The position numbers and the translations under genes were made by a program. The notes beneath the pieces were generated by a model. That model saw only the letters and a program-made list of their open reading frames with translations. It was not told the origin of the DNA and made no database searches. 64,000 nt of DNA from Amylostereum areolatum (Eukaryota > Basidiomycota > Agaricomycetes > Russulales > Stereaceae), in the NCBI GenBank assembly GCA_012932865.1, contig SAXG01000070.1:155529-219528 (forward strand), written 5' to 3'. Below, one piece after another: positions 56,543-64,000 of the stretch. Every line of letters begins with the position of its first letter. The first letter of the stretch is position 1.

Positions 56543-57863
56543 GGTGGGGGTCAGTGCCAGCGTGCGAGAGAAGAAGGACCGAGCTGAGGACGACGGAAGA
56601 ATGCCATCGTCCTTTTTGTAACCGACGTCCGAGGAGCGCCTGATATAGCGATATAGCTGTGAGAAATGTCCTCGGACGGCGAAAGGTCCTTGGCGTCCTT
56701 TCCGCAGCTACGCTGATACATACTTTGAAGCCACCTGATGAAGCAAAACACGTTCAGAATCATTGCAGGGAGCGTCTAAGCAGTCGAAAACGCACCATAC
56801 TATGTCATGTTGGTCATGCTGTACTCACGCTAATATACCAGCAGATCTGACGATCTGAACGATCTAAGCACCTGGGCGCAGTGACTGCGGCCGTCGATAC
56901 GGTTTAAGTATGTGAAATCGGGTGCATTCTAAGTCCAACTAAGAGACAACTTTGCTATAGACCCGCATACTCATACTGGGCTGGCCTGCGTCACTCAGGT
57001 CAGCACCAAGGATTAAATCAAGTAGCACTGGCGCCTACCCGTGACATATATCTTCCGAAGGGCCACTGGCGCGCACAAGGTGCACGAAGGTTAGCGTACC
57101 GTAAAAGACGAGGAGATACGTGCTTGGCTGCTTAGTAGCGAGCAGAAGTAGCTGCCACGGTCGGATATTTGCGTGAGAGCATAGAGCGAGGTCATGCGGT
57201 CCCATGGCGGCGGCATGTCCTACCTACATTATCATATATACCCCGGCTTTGAAGCAGTACGATGGCCACGATCTGCGACGAGGCAAACAGGCGGGACGTC
57301 GATTGATGATGTGCGGGCCGGTGCGGCGATGAGGCCTCGGGCTCGATGGCCATATTGTGGCTGTCAACATCCTTACCATAGCTGCATGAGATTGGCTGTT
57401 TGGATGAATCACCTCGTCCGGGAGATGGTATATATCAGGCCGTCCACTTTTTCCTGCGTCGACGGTTGATTTACGTTCGTGGAAGTGCGTCGGCGATGCA
57501 CATTACGTGATCCGAAGTGGTCACGTGGCACAACAATAACGGTCCATGCAATTGTGAGCGAGGTTCTTCTTCATTTCCGCCTCCTCCGCCTCTGGCCAGC
57601 ACCTGGCCAGCACAGCACAATTGAGCGTTGCCGTGCGGGGCATAATAGCGGCCACGATGCAGCAACAGCCGAACCGCTTCGCTTAGGTTCGCTTAGGTTC
57701 GTTTTTGTCCTCGGCCGTCCTTATATTCTCGCCTTCGCCGTCTGGTCTTGTTCCCCATTCCCCCGCGGTCTCCCGCCAGCGCTCGAATTCATACGTGTTC
57801 TTCCCCTGTCCTTGTATTCTTGACACCTTCACCCTTATATATCTTTTGTCTGTATCCGCAACC
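56543..57863. repeat. Intergenic part of the E/F tandem duplication (right unit) and promoter of next gene
   Basis: Left two thirds (to about 57330) are the diverged counterpart of 54650-55240. The right part is the 5' region of the Ser/Pro-rich gene, with a GCTTAGGTTC direct repeat at about 57681-57700. No gene recognised. Confidence 0.6.
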
Positions 57864-58964
57864 ATGACCTCCTCGTATCTCAACAGCATCCCCCTCGAGC
57901 AGCGCTCCCGTATCATTCGCTCCGCTCGCAAACTCGGAAAAGTGCTTGGCACCACTCCCTTCCTCCTCGATTCCAACGGTGTATACACGCCTGTCGAGGC
58001 ATTACCTCCTTCCGACTCTTACGCCCACCTCCGTCACCACACCCGTTCCATGACCAGCACGCCGTTTTCCGCCCCGAACTCCCCTACCAAGGCCAGGCAT
58101 CGTCACATCTCCATCTTCGACCTCCCCCGCCTCTCCCTCGATAATCTTTCCTTGGACAACGTGTCCCTGGACAGCATTTCCCTGGATAATTTCCCTCGGG
58201 ACTCCCTCGACAGCATGGACAGCGCATCATCCACGCCATCCACCTCCACATCCCGCTCTACCGCGTCCTCCATGTTCCCATCTCCCTCAAACTCCGCTAT
58301 CTCCACCCCTCATACCAGCGTCGACTCTCTCCCCCTCACGCCGTCTCTTTCCATCCCTAAAACTCCCAGCAAGCGCAAGCGCAGCGTCGAGGTCCCTCCC
58401 CCGCTTGTCATCGCACTCAAAACTTGCAACGTCCCCGAGTCTGACCCCCGCGCCCCCCACGAAGAAACGTCGGGCGTGCTCAGCATCAATACCTCCGCGC
58501 TCAACTACGACACCCCCTCTACGCCATCCACCCCCCGCACCCCCACCGACAGCGAGCGCGTCGAGCACCGCCGGAAGAAGCTTTCCAAGGTCATGCGCAC
58601 CTTCGGCGAGAACGTCCCGCTTGACCTCGTCTTCGGCGCTGCCGACTCCCGCACAGCGCCGTCTACCCCTCAACAGACCCCCAAAACTCCACGCTTCCCC
58701 CGCACGGAGTCCGTCTCTTCCCGCGTTCCCTTGGCGAAGAAGAAATCCCAGCGAAGACGTAGCATGTCCCTCTCCGAGGCGCTCGCGGCGAAGGAGATTA
58801 CGATTAGGATGTACCCGGGGCCGGATACGATGCCTTTCCAGGCGCCACCTCCCGTGTTCACCAGCGGGGAACATGTTCCCCAGGGCGAACGCTGGATTGG
58901 GTCGTGGAATCGCGATGATATTGACACTGTGCAAAGGGAGTTGCGTGCGATGCGTTGGCGCTGA
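57864..58964 (+). CDS. Ser/Pro-rich hypothetical protein, paralogue of 22193-23431
   Basis: 366-residue single-exon frame starting MTSSYLNSIPLEQRSRIIRS. Three conserved islands are shared with the minus-strand gene at 22193-23431: SARKLGKVLGTTPFL near the N-terminus, EHRRKKLSKVMRTFGENVPLDLV in the second half (23 residues in the protein, here RRKKLSKVMRTFG is the core), and the C-terminal RWIGSWNRDDIDTVQREL. Between them are Ser/Thr/Pro-rich disordered stretches and a run of L-D-N/S repeats near residues 85-115 (LSLDNLSLDNVSLDSISLDN). No catalytic motif, no signal peptide. Being present twice with the same islands argues that both are real genes. Confidence 0.82.
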   Translation: MTSSYLNSIPLEQRSRIIRSARKLGKVLGTTPFLLDSNGVYTPVEALPPSDSYAHLRHHTRSMTSTPFSAPNSPTKARHRHISIFDLPRLSLDNLSLDNVSLDSISLDNFPRDSLDSMDSASSTPSTSTSRSTASSMFPSPSNSAISTPHTSVDSLPLTPSLSIPKTPSKRKRSVEVPPPLVIALKTCNVPESDPRAPHEETSGVLSINTSALNYDTPSTPSTPRTPTDSERVEHRRKKLSKVMRTFGENVPLDLVFGAADSRTAPSTPQQTPKTPRFPRTESVSSRVPLAKKKSQRRRSMSLSEALAAKEITIRMYPGPDTMPFQAPPPVFTSGEHVPQGERWIGSWNRDDIDTVQRELRAMRWR

Positions 58965-59867
58965 GCGTCGAACGCTGGGTCGCTATGTCTTTCTTCTCAT
59001 GGTTTAATTTCTTATGGCTCTTCTTCTCTCACTGCTCTCCCACTTGGACTTGTACCGATACATCGACTTGTGCTCTTAATACCTCACGCGTTTCCACTCC
59101 TGTAGCAATATATCTCCCTCCTTCGCTCTATGCCCGCTTCTCTCCTATCTGTTTCATAGCCTTTTCGCCTCATGCATCTTTCCTCTTCTTCCTGTTGCAA
59201 GTACTGCATGTTCTACTTCTTATATTTCACTCCTACCTTTCTTCGTTTCCTGGTGTCTCGATGACTCCGGAACGTGATAATTGCTTCTACGTATGCCCAA
59301 TAAAAACAAGTTACTACTTCACTTCGTCGATAGCACCGCACGAAACTTACAGACCGCTCATCTATTCATGAAGTGAGATATATACGAGCTGGTGTAATTG
59401 ATTAGGCGCGTTTTTACCGCAATCAGTGCGTCAGTGCTCTACATGATGAGTGCAACATGTGGGATACAAGATGGAAAAGATAAGTAATCAAAAGCCTCAG
59501 TACGCTCGATCTGTCAACCCATACACTGGTTCCTTATCACGACCGCGGCAAGGATTTGTGCATTACATAATGGTAGATGCTCTTGCCAAACAGAGACAAA
59601 CATGGCCAGGAAGGAACGCGAGCCTCAAGGCTCACGCGATCAATATTGACAGTCCCGAGTCGCGACTTTTCCTAGCTTCACCACCGCTAAAGCCAGGCAT
59701 TCCAATGCCCTCCCCCAGATGACTGCGCGGTTGTGGCACATGCAGGTAATGGTTGAAATATTCATCTGCCCATCGCGCTCGTCCTCTTTGTCCTCCGTCA
59801 TCGAAACGTACTTGATACAACATCTTATGACCAAAAAAGCTACAGAAAAGCCGCCTCACGCCAAGCC
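58965..59867. other. Intergenic, no gene recognised
   Basis: About 0.9 kb of convergent 3' flanks. T/C-rich frames at 58955-59371 look like UTR. Confidence 0.5.
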
Positions 59868-61847
59868 CTACGCTTCCACTTTCTCAAACCAAACGTCCGC
59901 AGTCTCCCGCACCACGCCTCCCTCCTTCTCTCGCATTGTCGGCTCGCCCACCGTCCCACTCAGCCCAAATCCACGAGCCCTCCCCACTTCATCGAACACG
60001 AACTCCGCCACGGCAATATCTCCACCGGACATCTCGAAGGGTGTGGTGTTCTTCCCGTAGCCGTTCGGGAAGAGCGTGACGGGTTCGAAGAGGAAGTGGG
60101 TGGCATCGACGGGGACAAGGCGAAGGTGGGATCCCCAAACGCGAGGCCAAACAGCGTACAGCGTGCCGGGCGACTGGGCCGAGGAAGAGGTGTGGAAAAG
60201 GAAAATCAACGAGGTACACTCTGGGGATGTGCTCCACTCGGAACACAATGTGAGATATCCGTATGCCTCGTCGTAGTACGCTCCTGCAAAATTGTGGGTT
60301 GGACCCGCGGACGGGATGTTGTGGGCAGTTGAAACTGCAAGGACGTCATGGGAGTGTCGAGGACACGCGTGCCCCCATGCTCTACAGAGCACATGGAACG
60401 CGATGTCTACGAGGGCCTCGTCCTTGCTGTCCGCGTTCGCGAGGAGGGAAAGGCCGATGCCATCCAGCGGATCAAATACGGTGAAGGTGGAGATTCCGGG
60501 CACGCTCCCGTCGTGCGAGATCACCTAGGAGGAGATGTATGAGGACGCCTACTAGGAAGACCATACTATAACACATACGTCGTGGCCTGCATATGAATAC
60601 CGATCCCAGCCTAGTCCGTATCCACGAATAGAGAAACCAGGGATGGATGAGTGTCCTCCAGAGATAATGGTATGGGCCGTGGTGATCTCCGCAAAGGCGA
60701 ATGAAGGGATAAGCGTCTGGTTAGACCGCGGATCCATTCCCTCGTTCAAAAGCACTTGTAGCCATTTTCCCTAGAAATGGGCCTTCTTTAAGTTACGTTG
60801 CTCGAAGGGGCACACTGGCACTCACCATATCCTCTGCGCTCGCGAGCACCCCGCCGGCCCCAGCATTGAGCTCAACGATATTCTCGTCGAACCAGAAAGG
60901 GATCCTCCTTCCGGGAGGTGTCCAGGTTTGCGTTAGCCTCCCTGAAGCTGTCGCTGCGTCCACGGAAAACGTGGAGGTCATGTTTAGCGGGTTGAATATT
61001 CGTTCTTGAACAAATTGGGTATATGAGCCAGAGTACTTTGATATGATATGTGCGGCGATCATGTACATCTATGACATGGTGTTGAGGGCCACCGGTCAAC
61101 ACGCGATGAATAACGGGAAAAATGAACATACCATGTTGTTGTAGGAGTATCGTTCGCGCAGTTCGAATGCGGGTCGCAGATGTCGGATTTTGTGTAGAAG
61201 ACTTGCATGGCTGTCGCTTCTGTCGTAGGAAAAATCGTGACTGTTCAAGCCCACGATTAGCTACTACTCATGCTCGTATCTGCACTCGGACGGACGTACC
61301 TTGGGAGACCTGATACGTGCGAGAGGATGTCCTTGACATTCGCCTTCGCCTCAGCCCAGCTGTCCACGAGCCCCCACTCGTCCGGAAGGAGGTGTATGAT
61401 TTTCGTGTCCCAGGATAGTTCATGAACATTTGTAGGTAAAGGGGTCGTGTTTCGACCGTGGGTGTAGTCGTCGATAAGGATGCCCATGGCGGCGGATAGG
61501 AAGGCCTTGGAGCAGGAAGCGAGGCTGAACAGTGTCTTCAGATGAAAGTTCGTAGGTCATTAATGTTGTCTCAGATTGTGTGAAAAGAGACTCACATCGG
61601 TGGTCATCGTTGCGCCTTCCTCCGTTCTGTTTCCCCACACCGCATACTCTGTCTCTCCATCGCGTTTGGACAGGACGAGAGCCAGTCCGGGGATATCTTG
61701 CCCATGCGCAACGTCTTTGATGTGGCCGACCAGCTCGGGGGTGAGGATGCGTTCGCGAGATACAACAAGAGGTTGTTGGTAACCTCTTGCACCGGCGATA
61801 GAAGCAAAGCCGATTCCAACGATGGAAATACGACGCGATATCTTCAT
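59868..61847 (-). CDS. Beta-lactamase-like serine hydrolase (class C / PBP fold), secreted
   Basis: Serine hydrolase of the beta-lactamase/penicillin-binding-protein-like fold; in fungi these act as esterases or peptidases rather than in antibiotic resistance. The start MKISRRISIVGIGFASIAGARG at 61847 looks like a secretion signal. It then has IPGLALVLSKRDGETEYAVW, LFSLASCSKAFLSAAMGI with the S-x-x-K nucleophile motif, ILSHVSGLPR, RYSYNNMMYMIAAHII with the Y-x-N motif, and ISHDGSVPGISTFTVF with HDG as third motif. It ends DVWFEKVEA at 59868. Introns lie near 60525-60560, 60771-60830, 61068-61132, 61240-61300 and 61535-61595. About 550 residues. All three motifs are kept, so it is probably active. 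Confidence 0.9.
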
Positions 61848-62475
61848 ACTGCGTTTAGCCACGATCGGTGTTCACCATGGGGAGGCCCCGACAGAGACAG
61901 CGGTAGAGGAAAAGGCTGGAAAAGACCTGCTCAGAAACCTCGCACGAACGGACAGTGTGCCTGTTAGTACCGGCTTCCAGTGGAAGTGGAACCATCGAAT
62001 TCGAGTAAGGGGTGGAACCGGAGTCCGCTCGAATTAGTGGGATGATGAGATAAACTCAAGCGACGCGGTCACGCTCACGATTTGTACTCACGCGCCACCC
62101 CGCGACCGACGCCATAGGACGCGATGCACCACCTACAAGGCTGTAGACTGTGGTCCTCTCCATCTCTGCGATAACCCCCCCAAACCGGCCTTTTCTCAAA
62201 CAAGTATCCGAAATAAGAGATGCTATTACAAGGGTCCGGCCACACGATGAATAGATACAACTAGTGACCCGACGGCGTGCTGTTTGAAACATGAGAATTC
62301 GTAGGTGATACATATTGAGGCAGTCAGCGGGTGGTATTGTAGATATGTGGAGAGACTTCCGAGCCTGCGAGTTCCAAAGGAAACAGAAACAGCAAGTGGG
62401 AGAGAGCAAAGGGAACCATACGTTCGTGATACATGGATGCGCGTAGACTGTCATAAGTAAGGGGGAAAATATAGA
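61848..62475. other. Intergenic, no gene recognised
   Basis: Promoter side of the serine hydrolase and 3' flank of the GCN2-like gene. Confidence 0.5.
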
Positions 62476-63869
62476 TCACGAGAGCGTCAGTAGATGGACG
62501 CGTTCATCACGAACAGCAAACAGGAGGATGAACCGGTGGCCATCCGTGCGCCGCCGCAACACGGCGTCTCGTACTTGCGCGGAGTATCCAGTATGGGGTA
62601 ATGGGAATGCGGCGGCAATCAGTTTCCAAGCATCGTCGTCTGTGACCCAAGTTGAAGACTTGCACATCAGCTCAAAGGTTGACGCCGGGAGGTCGACGGA
62701 GATTACTGGGATCCCTGACTGCGCCGCTGCTTGTACTTGGACGCCCATTTCAAAAGCTACAGCGGCTTTGTTCAGTCCTGTACCAAACAACTGTTGGGCG
62801 CACATACCCTTGTCCATGAACAGCTGCTTGGTTTGTTTGCGCTGTTTCTTGGCATCACCGGGGAGTACGAGTTGCACATCGGGATTATTTCCCGGATCCT
62901 TCGAGGAGATAGGGCCCTGGGACGTCTCGGCGAGGACTGGTGCACCAGACGTTGTAGTATCCACACGCTTCTGTTCTGCTATCTGCTGCTGCAACCACGG
63001 TACTAACTCTTGTCTTGAGACTTGGTGAAACAGAATCAGAATTGGTGACTCGACAATAGCGGTCGTACTTACGCTCGTACTCGGTACTTCTCAAGATACT
63101 CTTGACTTTGAATGCCGGCTGATCACGGCGAACCGAGCGCGACCGGGGCCAAAGAGAGAACCTGAAAACCAAGTCAGCAAGGATTCGAGATATACAGTAT
63201 TACAGACACATACAGAATACCCTCCCGGACGCACAGCTCGAAGTAATCCTCCTGGCCTCCATCGATCAGCGCGGACTCATACATGATATCGCAGCTAATG
63301 TTATGACGCCAGAGGAGAGCTGCCACTTCTAGTCGCTCACTGAGCTGCTCCGGTTGTTGGGAGAGAATGTAAACATCGCATCGCCGCGGACTCCAGAATC
63401 CGAAGGATCGTTGCTCCTTGAGGAAGCTTTTGACAGAGATGGCCTGGTACGCCACTAGCGCGACAAGGATCTTTTCCAACGATATTTGAACACCGACGGA
63501 GCAGAGGCTCGTCTCACCCTTACTCTGCTTGGGCGCCGAGAACTGGGAGATGAGGTTGTCGTAGCTAGAAACAATTCGCACTGAGCATCCTGACCAGCCT
63601 GTGTTTCAACGCCACTCACCGGCCACCAGCGGCGAGGATATCACCACGCTTGTTTCGTTTCACGACCTCAAAGCAAACGCCTTCCTTGAAGTACGCATTA
63701 TGTCCACCGATCATGAGCGGATGGAAGACGATGGGCCGAGTTACGCCTGATATGTTCGTATATTGAATGACCTTCTTCATGTCATCGATTGCGGGCGTAA
63801 TGGTACTCAGGAGCGATGGAGAAACCTTGGCTAGCCTGGCGATTAGGACGTCCATAGCATCATCTGCAC
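62476..63869 (-). CDS. GCN2: GCN2-like eIF2-alpha kinase, C-terminal part only
   Basis: C-terminal end of the general amino-acid control kinase, which senses uncharged tRNA and phosphorylates eIF2-alpha. The visible part is the histidyl-tRNA-synthetase-like region: IDDMKKVIQYTNISGVTRPI, GDILAAGGR-YDNLISQF, CDVYILSQQPEQLSERLEVA, LLWRHNISCDIMYESAL, FELCVREGIL, then AFKVKSILRSTEYE. The C-terminal ribosome-binding/dimerisation segment follows, ending TWVTDDDAWKLIAAAF and FILLFAVRDERVHLLTLS. Exons are about 63616-63869, 63174-63570, 63060-63150 and 62476-63020. The kinase and RWD parts would lie beyond 64000. The sequence just upstream is tRNA-like, so the gene may be interrupted there rather than merely cut by the window. 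Confidence 0.85.
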
Positions 63870-63935
63870 GGTCGACGTTAGCCCAATGAAGTCGACGAAG
63901 ATAAACATACGAACCCGTATCAACTTTAAATATTA

Positions 63936-64000
63936 GGTATCATCTTTAGCTGAATTGGTACAGCTTGCCTTCGAAGCAAAAGTTAGTGGTTCAAATCCAT
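63936..64000 (+). tRNA. Partial tRNA-like sequence at the window edge
   Basis: The stretch has a D-arm-like TAGCTGAATTGGTACAGC, an anticodon stem-loop TTGC-CTTCGAA-GCAA (anticodon would be TCG, arginine) and a T arm AGTGG-TTCAAAT-CCAT cut by the window end. It is AT-rich and unlike nuclear tRNAs, more like a mitochondrial or bacterial one. The anticodon stem has only four good pairs, and the acceptor 3' strand is not visible. It could be a nuclear copy of a mitochondrial tRNA or chance. Confidence 0.35.

Noticed and set aside
1..64000. CRISPR arrays, bacterial operons, ribosome binding sites
   Set aside because: The sequence is eukaryotic nuclear DNA with spliceosomal introns; no regularly spaced short repeats were seen.

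Overview
The window is nuclear DNA of a filamentous basidiomycete, probably an agaricomycete. Genes are broken by many 45-70 bp GT-AG introns. Two STE3-type pheromone receptors lie side by side. The housekeeping genes (AP-2 sigma, ribosomal protein eL8, the C-terminus of a GCN2-like kinase) read as fungal, and a nuclear tRNA-Gly carries a short anticodon-loop intron. All calls come from reading the sequence and from remembered family features; no database search was possible.

Layout. 1-446: a repeat copied exactly at 49765-50210. 1245-7056: STE3 receptor 1, AP-2 sigma, an unassigned decayed-looking block, STE3 receptor 2. 7264-14187: a compact ADP-ribosylation cluster, made of one PARP-type ADP-ribosyltransferase (8409-10379) and three NADAR-domain genes, one divergent from it and two downstream on the same strand. 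14439-18068: a Zn2Cys6 transcription factor; then tRNA-Gly, a sugar transporter, a serine/proline-rich protein, a small basic ORF and a J-domain protein (to 27945). 28741-56542: six paralogous alpha/beta-hydrolases (A-F), interspersed with a MITE, an MFS transporter, a P450-like fragment, an L-amino-acid oxidase, a thioesterase, a MAPEG protein, eL8, a small hypothetical protein, the second copy of the 446-bp repeat and a helicase relic between inverted repeats. 57864-64000: a paralogue of the serine/proline-rich protein, a beta-lactamase-like serine hydrolase, the GCN2-like C-terminus and a truncated tRNA-like sequence at the edge.

How the parts fit. The receptors mark a mating-type B (pheromone/receptor) type region, although I found no convincing CaaX pheromone precursor. 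The most unusual part is the neighbouring group of one transferase and three NADAR genes. Bacterial NADAR proteins are known to remove ADP-ribose from guanine bases, so writer and eraser genes side by side suggest a dedicated ADP-ribosylation circuit. The role of such a circuit in a fungus (nonself response, defence or NAD metabolism) is inference. The hydrolase family has a second striking trait: in all six copies an 11-nt microexon alone encodes the catalytic nucleophile serine.
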